Shown in pieces: positions 7,523 through 14,061 of a DNA stretch of 14,490 nucleotides (position 1 is the first letter of the stretch; each line of letters opens with the position of its first letter). Position numbers and translations under genes: made by a program. Source of the DNA: Candidatus Poribacteria bacterium (lineage in GTDB: Bacteria; Poribacteria; WGA-4E; GCA-2687025); the NCBI GenBank assembly GCA_002687025.1, contig NYZG01000156.1:1-14490 (forward strand), given 5' to 3'. The notes below the pieces were generated by a model that was not told the origin of the DNA, ran no database searches, and saw nothing but the letters and a program-made list of their open reading frames with translations.

Positions 7523-9807
7523 ACTAACTCGGCGAAATACACCCCGCTGCCGGCGACGTCGCCGTGCTCGTTGCGACCGTCCCAGTGGCCGGCGCTCTCT
7601 CGCGTGCGATACGCCCCTGCGGGACGTTCGCCCAGGTCCAACCTGCGGACGAGGCGGCCCTGCGCGTCGTGAATCGAGATCGCGACGCTGGCGCGGTCGC
7701 GGAGGTCGAAGGGGATCCACGTCTCGGGGTTGAAAGGGTTGGGGTAGTTGGGGAGAAGAGCGGCCGCCTCTGGTGTGAGTGCAGCTTGCTTCGCCTCCGC
7801 CCACGTGGTTCGTGCCTTCCCCTGTGGCTCTACCGCCGTCGGGACGTCAACCGGCGAATCGGTGACGCCCCAGAGGAACAGCCCGTAGTCCCCGGTGGCG
7901 AGGAGCGTACCGTCGGGACTGAATCCCAGCGCTCCGGGGAATCCTAGGTCCGACCCTGTGATGGCCCCTATCTCCTCGCGCGACTCCACGTCCCACAGCG
8001 TTCCGTTGCCGCCGTTCCCGGTGCTTACCAGGACCCGGCCATCGGGGCTGAACGCGATCGCTCTGGACCTGTCGGGAGCGTCCAAGCTGGCGACCTGCCT
8101 GCGAGTGGCGACGTCCCATAGTCTCGTGACCCGAAGGCGATCGCCGCACGCAAGGAGCTGCCCGTCCGGGCTGAACTCAAGATCCAGAATCTGATCCTCG
8201 GATCCATACCATCGCGCGAAGTCGGCAAGGAGAGGGACGTCCGGGCCGATCGCGCGCGCGGCGTCGACCGTTCCAACAACGTCCCAGAGCCAAACCCCGT
8301 AGCGCGGGAGGCGCGCCCTGTCGCTGCCGCCGCCGGCAAGGATGCCGCCATCTGGGCTGAACGCCAGTGTAGAGGTCGCATCGGCGTGCCCAACGAGAGT
8401 GGCGACCCGCTGCAACGAGGCGACATCCCACAGCGCGATGAACTCGTTCCTGCCCCCGGTTGCGAGGAGGGCCCCGTCTGGACTGAAGGCGATACCGCGC
8501 CACGATCCCGCGAGGAATGCCTCCGGCTGCCAAGACGCGACGCCCCAGAGGGTGACGCCCTCCTCGCCCCACGTCGCGAGGATGGCGCCGTCTGGACTGA
8601 ATACCGGCGTGCGGATCGGTGTCTGCGGGCGTGTGAGAGTAGCCACGCGCCGTGCCGAAGCGACATCCCACACCGTGATGTGGGAGCCGTTGGGGACTTT
8701 GGTCGCGATGAAGTTCCCGTCCGGGCTAAACGCAAGCTGCTGCACACGGCCGACGGGGCCTCCGAACGAGTCCAACTGCCGTCGCGACGCGAGATCCCAC
8801 CCCCTGATGGCGTTCCCCGCCGATTCGACGTCACCCGACCCATTCAGGTGACTGCCACTTACGACCGACCTGCCGTCGGGGCTGAACCCCACCATGAGGA
8901 TATGCGACTCGTGTCCCGTGAGAACGGCCATCTCGCGGGCCGATGCGACGTTCCATAGCCTGACTGTCTGGTCGTAGCTACCGGTCGCGAGCGTCTCTCC
9001 GTCGGCGCTGAACGCAACGGCGCTTACCCGGTCCGTATGTCCCGTAAATGTGGCGATCTCCTGCCCAACGCCAACGTCCCAGAGCGTGGTGGCGCCATCG
9101 CTGCCGCCGCTCGCGAGCGTTCTTCCGTCTGGACCGAAGGCGACGACTTGGACGGCATCCGTGTGTCCGATAAGTGTGGCGATCTTTCGTCGTGACGCAA
9201 CGTCCCAAAGCCTGATGAGGTGATCGCTGCCGCCGGTTGCTACGGTGGTCCCGTCTGGACTGAATGCTAACGACCCGACGTTTCGGTGGGTCCCAAGCAC
9301 GGCGATCTTCCTCCGCGCCTCCAGGCTCCACAGCGCGATTTCAAGACGGCTGCCGGGCGTCCAGTCCCCGTTCTCGTCTTTCGCGAATACGACGCCGGCA
9401 ACCAGGCCCCCATCTGGACTGAACGCCAGCCTAACTCCGGCTCCCTCGAGCCTTGCCGTTTCCCGGCCGGATTCGATGTCCCAGACGCTCATCCAGTCTG
9501 TGAGGTATGGGCCGGAAGTGACGATGGTCCTCTCGTCTGGGCTGAAAGCCACTGCGTCGAAGAAGGGGCTCGGGAACAGTGCAACCGGGCCGCCCGTCTT
9601 CGCGTCGATGACCTGCATTCCATAGGTGGTTCCCACGGCGATGAGATTGCCTCGTGCCGAATGGACCATGGAATGCGCGCCCGCGAAGCCGAAACGTCCG
9701 ATCGCCTTGAGCTGCACTGCCCTGGCGTTGGTGAAAAAGAGCGGGATCCCGAGCGTGGTGATGAGAAGGGCAAGTGGCCGATGTCGCGTTGCGCGTGTCG
9801 TCCTCAT
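7477..9807 (-). CDS. exported 14-blade WD40 protein with C-terminal FlgD/T9SS-like domain (paralogue B)
   Basis: This 776-aa protein is collinear with paralogue A. The signal peptide is residues 1-30 (hydrophobic core PLALLITTLGIPLFF, cleavage-like ARA/VQ). Fourteen WD40 blades span about 35-652, a linker 653-685, and a FlgD-like domain 686-776 beginning PNYPNPFNPETWIPFDL. Both paralogues carry the same insert between blades 11 and 12, with the motif GPDVPL. The ATG at 9807 is the only start that yields the signal peptide, and an in-frame TGA lies three codons upstream. However, the strong Shine-Dalgarno GGGGAGGG is 18 nt away because of a 10-bp tandem duplication, so translation may be weak. 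It is probably first in a unit with paralogue A (66-bp gap) and the WD40 lipoprotein. Confidence 0.92.
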   Translation of the reverse strand: MRTTRATRHRPLALLITTLGIPLFFTNARAVQLKAIGRFGFAGAHSMVHSARGNLIAVGTTYGMQVIDAKTGGPVALFPSPFFDAVAFSPDERTIVTSGPYLTDWMSVWDIESGRETARLEGAGVRLAFSPDGGLVAGVVFAKDENGDWTPGSRLEIALWSLEARRKIAVLGTHRNVGSLAFSPDGTTVATGGSDHLIRLWDVASRRKIATLIGHTDAVQVVAFGPDGRTLASGGSDGATTLWDVGVGQEIATFTGHTDRVSAVAFSADGETLATGSYDQTVRLWNVASAREMAVLTGHESHILMVGFSPDGRSVVSGSHLNGSGDVESAGNAIRGWDLASRRQLDSFGGPVGRVQQLAFSPDGNFIATKVPNGSHITVWDVASARRVATLTRPQTPIRTPVFSPDGAILATWGEEGVTLWGVASWQPEAFLAGSWRGIAFSPDGALLATGGRNEFIALWDVASLQRVATLVGHADATSTLAFSPDGGILAGGGSDRARLPRYGVWLWDVVGTVDAARAIGPDVPLLADFARWYGSEDQILDLEFSPDGQLLACGDRLRVTRLWDVATRRQVASLDAPDRSRAIAFSPDGRVLVSTGNGGNGTLWDVESREEIGAITGSDLGFPGALGFSPDGTLLATGDYGLFLWGVTDSPVDVPTAVEPQGKARTTWAEAKQAALTPEAAALLPNYPNPFNPETWIPFDLRDRASVAISIHDAQGRLVRRLDLGERPAGAYRTRESAGHWDGRNEHGDVAGSGVYFAELVAGNHRSARRIALRK

Positions 9808-9822
9808 CTTCGCTCATCTTCG
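9803..9822. repeat. perfect 10-bp tandem duplication across the paralogue B start codon
   Basis: On the minus strand CGAAGATGAG occurs twice back to back (9813-9822, then 9803-9812). Each copy carries an ATG, at 9817 and 9807. Only the second is in the WD40 frame. Removing one copy would place the true ATG 8 nt from the ribosome site, exactly as in paralogue A. Confidence 0.92.
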
Positions 9823-9825
9823 GCG

Positions 9826-9833
9826 CCCTCCCC
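9826..9833 (-). promoter_or_regulatory. displaced ribosome binding site of paralogue B
   Basis: The minus-strand sequence GGGGAGGG is 8 nt from the out-of-frame ATG at 9817 and 18 nt from the in-frame ATG at 9807. Initiation at 9817 would give an unrelated 128-residue product ending at 9431. Confidence 0.7.
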
Positions 9834-9945
9834 GCGAGCGGCTCCACAGTGACCAGTGCTGTTTCCCGTCGGGCGATGGGATAGGCGCTCGGGTCGCGTG
9901 CGCGTACACGGTAGCGCGTCGCTGGCATCCGGCGACAGGTTGCCA

Positions 9946-9966
9946 CGCATTCAGCGCGCCGACCGG
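9946..9966 (-). promoter_or_regulatory. leader element shared with paralogue A, copy 2
   Basis: This matches 7449-7469 at 18 of 21 positions. It is 139 bp upstream of the paralogue B start. The sequence GGCGAC also precedes both copies at a similar distance (7438 and 9931), suggesting a longer degraded homology. The background is GC-rich, so chance similarity is not excluded. Confidence 0.4.
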
Positions 9967-10163
9967 TGGCGCCTGGACGCCGCCGCGGCTCTGTCCTCCC
10001 AGCACGCGCCGTACGGCCACAACCGCGTGGCGGAAGTGGCCGATCGCTACGGCGCGCCTTGCTCACGACTCGATGAGACAATACGCGGACGCCGACATGT
10101 CTTTACCGCAATCTGCAGCCGGAGGGCGACGACGCCCCTTGGCGCGTTCCTCCCACGTCGCCG

Positions 10164-11486
10164 ATGTGCAAGAATGTCCCCGCACGCGGGCCGCCCAATG
10201 CAGGAGCAACGCTGATTCGACACCCCACGCGCGAGGAGTTGCTCAGCTCGACGCATTTCGAGGGCGCCAGCCGTCTCGCCGCCGCCGTGCGCGCAACTCT
10301 GGCTAGCGAAATCGGCGTGTCGCCCGCGGAGATCGACTTGGACGCGCCGCTCGACGCGCCACACCCCCTGTGGGCCAGCCGCGCCACGCGTGATTGGCGG
10401 GAGACCCTAGACGCCTGTCTCAAGTCGGCGTTGGGCCGTCAATACTACGTCTACGAGCTCTGGTCGCGCCGCGGCGGGAGATCCACGGTCGAACACCGGG
10501 CGACGCTTCGGGAGGTGATCGACTACATCCTCACGGAGGTCCATCCCCGATCCATCAGCGCGCGCGCGTTCGACGACCCGTTCGAGGACGCGCGCTGGGA
10601 ATTCGCTCCGCCTGTGTCGCACGCCGCGCAGGATCGCCTGCCCTCCACCGTATTCCTGCTGTCCGCGGCCCGGGCCGGTTCCACTCTGACGCGCGTAATG
10701 CTCCACGGCAACCCGCGGCTGTTCGCCGCCCCGGAGCTGTTTCTGCTGATGTGGGACACGCTCGCGGCGCGGCGTCGTGACATGACCGCGCACGGCTACG
10801 AGTGGTTCGACCGCGGGTTCCGTCGCACGTTGGTGGAACTGGGCGTCACGACAGATGCGGCTCTGGACGACACGCTCGCGCGTCTGGAGGCGGCGGAGAC
10901 GCCGATGAGGGAGGTATACCGCCTGCTGGTGGGCGCGGCCGCTCCCGCCATCCTCGTAGACAAGACGCCACCGTACGCTCTCGATATGCGGGTGCTGCGG
11001 CACGCGGAGGCGCTGTTCTTCGAGCCGAGATACATCTGTCTGGCCCGCCACCCGATGGCCGTCATCGAGTCCTGGGGCCGCATGAAGTTCCACGGCACGC
11101 TGTTCGGCCGCCATCTCGGCGTGTGGGACGACGACCCCTACCGTTACGCGGAGAAGTGGTGGTGCGCGACGTACCAGAATCTCACCGAGTTCGCCTCCGT
11201 CGTCCCCGACGGGCGGGTACTCTGGGTCGCGTTCGAGGACATGCTCGCGCAGCCCGCGGCGACCTGCGCGCGTATATGCGGCTTCCTGGACATTCCCTAC
11301 GACGAACGCATGACGCGACCGTACGCCGACGACCGCATGCAGGATGCCCACGGCGACCCGAACCTACGCGTGCGGAGCGAGTTGGACCCGTCACGGGCCG
11401 ACGCGTGGCGCGCCAATCCCCCGGAGATGGCGCTGACGCCGTTCACGCGGGACCTCGCCAGCCGCCTCGGCTACGGCGATGCCTGA
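10164..11486 (+). CDS. sulfotransferase with acyl-carrier-like N-terminal extension
   Basis: This is a 440-aa protein. The PAPS-dependent sulfotransferase domain occupies about residues 160-438. It has the 5'-phosphosulfate loop LLSAARAGSTL (165-175), DKTPPYALD (266-274), the 3'-phosphate strand/helix ICLARHPMAVIESW (291-304) and FLDIP (374-378). It would transfer sulfate from PAPS to an unknown acceptor. Residues about 33-125 resemble an acyl-carrier-protein fold: VRATLASEIGVSPAEIDLDAPL, then helices, ending ATLREVIDYI. The GxDSL phosphopantetheine site is not visible; the nearest Ser is in LWASRA. The ATG at 10164 is the first possible start after an in-frame TGA at 10074 apart from a CTG, but it has no clear ribosome site. 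A conserved unknown gene follows after 76 bp, probably in the same unit. Confidence 0.88.
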   Translation: MCKNVPARGPPNAGATLIRHPTREELLSSTHFEGASRLAAAVRATLASEIGVSPAEIDLDAPLDAPHPLWASRATRDWRETLDACLKSALGRQYYVYELWSRRGGRSTVEHRATLREVIDYILTEVHPRSISARAFDDPFEDARWEFAPPVSHAAQDRLPSTVFLLSAARAGSTLTRVMLHGNPRLFAAPELFLLMWDTLAARRRDMTAHGYEWFDRGFRRTLVELGVTTDAALDDTLARLEAAETPMREVYRLLVGAAAPAILVDKTPPYALDMRVLRHAEALFFEPRYICLARHPMAVIESWGRMKFHGTLFGRHLGVWDDDPYRYAEKWWCATYQNLTEFASVVPDGRVLWVAFEDMLAQPAATCARICGFLDIPYDERMTRPYADDRMQDAHGDPNLRVRSELDPSRADAWRANPPEMALTPFTRDLASRLGYGDA

Positions 11487-11562
11487 TCTCCACCCTTGAC
11501 GGCCACGGGCGGGGGTCACATCCCGTCGTCGGAGGACAACCCGTCACACTGGAGGCCGCGCC

Positions 11563-12585
11563 ATGATTAGCCTACGGCAGGACGCCCTGGTCTTTTCCTT
11601 TCCCAACCTCCCCGACCACGCCACTCTCACCATGGACTTCCACCGCACCCTACGCATTCCCGATGACGGCGACGACTACCCGTTGCCGCCCGGCCTGGGC
11701 TCGTTCCCCCTGCGTCACACGGACCGGTACCTCACCAAGGCGCCGGCGTCGTGGGCAAGAACGGGCGGCGTGATGCTACCGATGTACCAGTCCGAGGCAA
11801 TGTGGCTGTCCTTCGACGGCTCATACGTCGGGGACCGATGCGTGGAGTACCCGTTCGCCGTGCGCGTGGCCACAGGCAAGGTCGATGCCGTCACCGGCGC
11901 GGATTGTGCGGACGCGCTTTCCAGTGAGCCGCAGAACTACATGGTGTCCACGGAGCAACCGTGGCTGGATGGGTACTGCGTCGAGGAAGGCTTCGTCCGC
12001 CAGTTCGTGGCGATGCCGCTGGGCGCCGGGTACACCGCGGAGGAGCAGGTAACAGGCGAGGCCAAGCACGGTGGCCTACAGATCGAGGTCATCCCGATGA
12101 AGCGGGCGGCATTCGACCGCCTGTTCCCGGCTGTGCCCCGCAGGACGCGCGGCGACCAGGAGGAGGGCGCAGTGGCGTGCTGTGCGATGTCCGCCGAGAT
12201 GGGCCTGGCCCCCGGCGGCCGTATGCGTCAGGAGATCTACGAGGACCCGTTCGATCTCACCGACTGGGATTGCGGGAGCGCAAGTCGCTGCCACGTTCAC
12301 ATCGCCAACTCACTCGTGTGGCGTGCCATCACCGGCGATGCGCCGCCCACCGTTCCGGCAACATCGAGGGAGTACACGGACGCCGGCCTACCGTGGTTCG
12401 ACTACTTCAGCGACACTCCCGCCGTGCCCGGCGCCAAGACGCTTGGGAACCTGACCAGCGTGGCGGAGTTCGGCAAGGCCGTCGGCGATGTGCCCCTCCC
12501 GGAGGACGAGTCTGTCACGCCTGACCACGTGATCGCCCTGCGGGCAGGGATGTCTCGCGATCAGGTCCGAGAGACCCGATTCTGA
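11563..12585 (+). CDS. conserved protein of unknown function
   Basis: This 340-aa soluble protein has no signal peptide or membrane segment. I recall relatives annotated only as hypothetical in several phyla, with conserved blocks like those here: PLPPGLGSFPLRH (40-52), GGVMLPMYQSEAMWLSF (68-84), PFAVRVATGKVDAVTG (97-112), QPWLDGYCVEEGFVRQFVAMPLGAGYTAEEQ (132-162, in pieces), HGGLQIEVIPMK (169-180), MGLAPGGRMRQEIYEDP (213-229) and LPWFDYF (276-282). No catalytic motif is recognised. The density of Trp, Met and acidic residues suggests a compact enzyme or binding fold, but that is a guess. GGAGG lies 7 nt before the ATG. The gene follows the sulfotransferase on the same strand and converges on the RNA-binding protein gene. 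Confidence 0.88.
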   Translation: MISLRQDALVFSFPNLPDHATLTMDFHRTLRIPDDGDDYPLPPGLGSFPLRHTDRYLTKAPASWARTGGVMLPMYQSEAMWLSFDGSYVGDRCVEYPFAVRVATGKVDAVTGADCADALSSEPQNYMVSTEQPWLDGYCVEEGFVRQFVAMPLGAGYTAEEQVTGEAKHGGLQIEVIPMKRAAFDRLFPAVPRRTRGDQEEGAVACCAMSAEMGLAPGGRMRQEIYEDPFDLTDWDCGSASRCHVHIANSLVWRAITGDAPPTVPATSREYTDAGLPWFDYFSDTPAVPGAKTLGNLTSVAEFGKAVGDVPLPEDESVTPDHVIALRAGMSRDQVRETRF

Positions 12586-12618
12586 GGGTACGTGACACTG
12601 GGATGACCGTACCTGGAA

Positions 12619-12644
12619 ACGGGCCCGCCGTATGGCAGGCCCGT
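12619..12644. terminator. hairpin terminator between convergent genes
   Basis: Arms ACGGGCC (12619-12625) and GGCCCGT (12638-12644) form a 7-bp GC-rich stem, with further GCC/GGC pairing inside. It sits 34 bp after the plus-strand stop and 22 bp after the minus-strand gene's stop. There is no strong T-run on either side (CTCTGCGTTCT on the plus side), so efficiency is uncertain; it could serve both genes. Confidence 0.6.
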
Positions 12645-12666
12645 CTCTGCGTTCTGTGCGCGCTGT

Positions 12667-12981
12667 CTACCAGCGGTCGCCGCCACGGCCGCCACCGCCG
12701 CCGTAGCCGCCGCCACCGCCGTAGCCGCCGCCACCGCCGCCACGACGCTCGGGGCGCGGGTTGGCGACGTCGACGCGGATCTCGCGCCCGTCCAGCTCGA
12801 TGCCGTTGAGCGTCTCGATGGCCTTGTCCGCGGCCGCGTCGTCCGAGAACTCGACGAAGCCGAAGCCCTTGCCCTCGATGACGGTGACTTCCGTGACTTC
12901 ACCGCACTCGCCGAAGACTTCACCGAGGCCGTCGCTCGTGGTCTGGTAGTTCAGGTTTCCTACGTAAAGGCGTTTCGCCAT
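12667..12981 (-). CDS. RRM-type glycine-rich RNA-binding protein
   Basis: This 104-aa protein has one RNA recognition motif: RNP-2 LYVGNL (5-10), RNP-1 KGFGFVEF (38-45) and AIETLNGIELDGREIRVDVA (54-73). A Gly/Tyr/Arg tail (80-104) follows, made of GGGGYG units and ending GGDRW. The loop before RNP-1 is a few residues shorter than usual. Proteins of this layout in bacteria, such as cyanobacterial Rbp, bind single-stranded RNA and are often cold- or stress-induced. The tail is encoded by near-perfect 18-bp repeats. The ATG at 12981 has GGAGA upstream. A GC-rich inverted repeat lies about 80-98 bp before the start and could belong to a structured leader. Confidence 0.95.
   Translation of the reverse strand: MAKRLYVGNLNYQTTSDGLGEVFGECGEVTEVTVIEGKGFGFVEFSDDAAADKAIETLNGIELDGREIRVDVANPRPERRGGGGGGYGGGGGYGGGGGRGGDRW
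12700..12735. repeat. 18-bp tandem repeat coding the Gly-rich tail
   Basis: The 18-bp unit GCCGTAGCCGCCGCCACC occurs twice perfectly (12700-12717 and 12718-12735) within a longer CCG/GCC-rich run. It encodes GGGGYG on the minus strand. Unit copy number probably varies between strains. Confidence 0.8.
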
Positions 12982-13060
12982 CGTATCGTATCTCCGTTTG
13001 CGTGCCTGAGGTCTCGCAGCTGCGCCCGGCTCTCGGATGCTTAGGCTGCGAAGTCGATGG

Positions 13061-13079
13061 CCGCGCGACGATCGCGCGG
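13061..13079. promoter_or_regulatory. GC-rich inverted repeat upstream of the RNA-binding protein gene
   Basis: Arms CCGCGCGA (13061-13068) and TCGCGCGG (13072-13079) are perfect complements around a 3-base centre. The element lies 80-98 bp before the ATG at 12981, so it may be a hairpin in the mRNA leader or an operator. Confidence 0.4.
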
Positions 13080-13266
13080 TTCGTGTCGAAGAAAACAGAA
13101 GAGTCGAGAAGGACGGTCACGGAGGTGGCGCGGGAAAAGCGTGTCAGCGCGCGAGACAGGCGGGAGTGAGCCTTACGGGAAGGTCCAGACCGTCGGTCGC
13201 GTCGAGCAGGTCGCCGCTCTTGCCAAAGCCGATCCCGAGACATGGAATCGTCGCTTAGACTTTCCG

Positions 13267-13281
13267 TTCGTTCCTAACGAA
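13267..13281. promoter_or_regulatory. operator-like inverted repeat TTCGTT-CCT-AACGAA
   Basis: This is a perfect inverted repeat with 6-bp arms and a 3-bp spacer. The half-site TTCGTT recurs in the larger palindrome at 13326-13345, so the two may bind the same regulator. No intact target gene is evident next to it. Confidence 0.4.
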
Positions 13282-13325
13282 GCGAGATCCCGGCAGCTCC
13301 CAATGAACCGCGCGGGTCTCCCCAT

Positions 13326-13345
13326 GTGAACGAACATTCGTTCAC
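13326..13345. promoter_or_regulatory. operator-like palindrome GTGAACGAA-CA-TTCGTTCAC
   Basis: Perfect 9-bp arms surround a CA centre, the size and symmetry of a site for a dimeric repressor such as a TetR-family protein. A possible -10 element, TACTAT, follows at 13351-13356 on the plus strand. No gene downstream is convincing, so the controlled transcript is unknown. Confidence 0.5.
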
Positions 13346-13646
13346 GGGCATACTATCCGGTTCTCTGGAGAAAGGACAGGAAAGTTTCGGCCGCCAATTC
13401 TATAGCCTCTGCCGCGGGGAGATGGGGTCAACCGTGCCCAGAGGGCCTCGGCGCTCGCAGACGTTACTCCGGCGGATCCTCACCACCCGAGTCGGCCGCC
13501 TGGCGACCGCCCATGTGAAGGCGTCTCACCCAGCGACCGCGTCCCCATGACAGGTCCTCCCGGTGCTGCCTGGGCCGCAGGCTGAGCGCGCTTGTGTAGA
13601 GGAGATCGCCAACGGCCACAAACGCGATCCCAGCGATAACCAGCGT

Positions 13647-13925
13647 TCATGAGTTCGCGGCTTTCCGTGCATTCCCCGCGTTCCTTATGTCGAAGTAGTC
13701 GTCCACGGCGTACAGGATCTCTTTGATAGTGGGTATGTGGTCGACGGCGTATACGGCGCGCTTGCAGTGCAACCAACGGGGTTCGATGGGATTCAGCCAC
13801 GGACTCGCCTTGGGCAGGCGATACGGCACAATACGCGTTCGACCATACTCCCTTGCCCATCGGTTGTAGCGCCGCATCCAGCGCTTCAGTATCTGCGAGA
13901 CGTGGTAGGGATGTGTGCCCGCCGG
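13647..13925 (-). pseudogene. IS630-type DDE transposase, C-terminal fragment
   Basis: The 92 residues from just after an in-frame TGA (13926-13928) to the stop at 13647 match the end of IS630-family transposases: THPYHVSQILKRWMR, IVPYRLPKASPWLNPIEPRW (third catalytic acidic residue in NPIE) and a family-like tail with KRAVYAVDHI. The first two catalytic Asp residues and the N-terminal helix-turn-helix are missing. Upstream frames show no continuation I can recognise, so the element is decayed rather than simply frameshifted. A hairpin with arms GTCAGCC and GGCTGAC (13925-13945) sits exactly where homology ends and may mark a deletion junction. No terminal repeats were identified. Confidence 0.8.
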
Positions 13926-13984
13926 TCAGCCCGCTACTGGCTGACACATGGGCTTTGCGGGGTGCGCCACCCGACCTCATCCTC

Positions 13985-14007
13985 GCCTTCTCCTGCCAGG
14001 AGAAGGC
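13985..14007. repeat. perfect 23-bp inverted repeat
   Basis: Arms GCCTTCTCCTG (13985-13995) and CAGGAGAAGGC (13997-14007) are perfect complements around a single C. It lies between the transposase remnant and the membrane-protein gene's stop. It resembles the short palindromic repeats scattered in many GC-rich genomes and may also act as a transcription terminator for the minus-strand gene ending at 14062, although no T-run follows. Confidence 0.6.
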
Positions 14008-14061
14008 ACTCATGCCTCGTTGGACGAACCGGGGATCCAGCACAATTACTGTGGTGGACTA

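Larger units (their letters stand above)
9808..10163. other. divergent intergenic region between paralogue B and the sulfotransferase gene
   Basis: This 356-bp stretch should contain promoters in both directions. It holds the displaced ribosome site (9826-9833), the tandem duplication and a leader element at 9946-9966 shared with the gap before paralogue A. On the plus strand TTGCTC at 10059 and ATACGC at 10081 are separated by 16 bp and could be a weak promoter. Short open frames here show no recognisable domain. Confidence 0.5.
12982..13646. other. 665-bp region with no convincing gene, several inverted repeats
   Basis: No open frame here shows a recognisable domain or a good ribosome site, and no tRNA, rRNA or other familiar RNA could be identified by eye. 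The left part should hold the promoter and leader of the RNA-binding protein gene. Inverted repeats at 13061-13079, 13267-13281 and 13326-13345 are listed separately. The stretch near 13240-13400 is visibly richer in A and T than the surrounding genes, consistent with promoter DNA or insertion-related DNA next to the transposase remnant. Confidence 0.5.

Noticed and set aside
9431..9817. Protein starting at the well-placed ATG at 9817
   Set aside because: It is out of frame with the clear WD40 coding sequence and gives an Arg/His-rich sequence with no domain. It probably reflects the start-codon duplication.
12667..12750. CCG-rich repeats as a CRISPR or satellite array
   Set aside because: The units are 18 bp with no spacers and encode the Gly/Tyr tail of the RNA-binding protein.
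13326..13550. Plus-strand frame of 74 codons starting GTG at the palindrome
   Set aside because: There is no ribosome site and no recognisable sequence, and the start codon lies inside the operator-like repeat.
13346..13646. Possible structural RNA such as RNase P or SRP RNA
   Set aside because: Fragments such as GGAAAGTTTCGG look vaguely RNA-like, but none of the conserved cores of these RNAs is present.
13480..14043. Minus-strand frame of 187 codons over the transposase remnant
   Set aside because: It is in a different frame from the transposase homology and has shadow-like Arg/Ala-rich composition.
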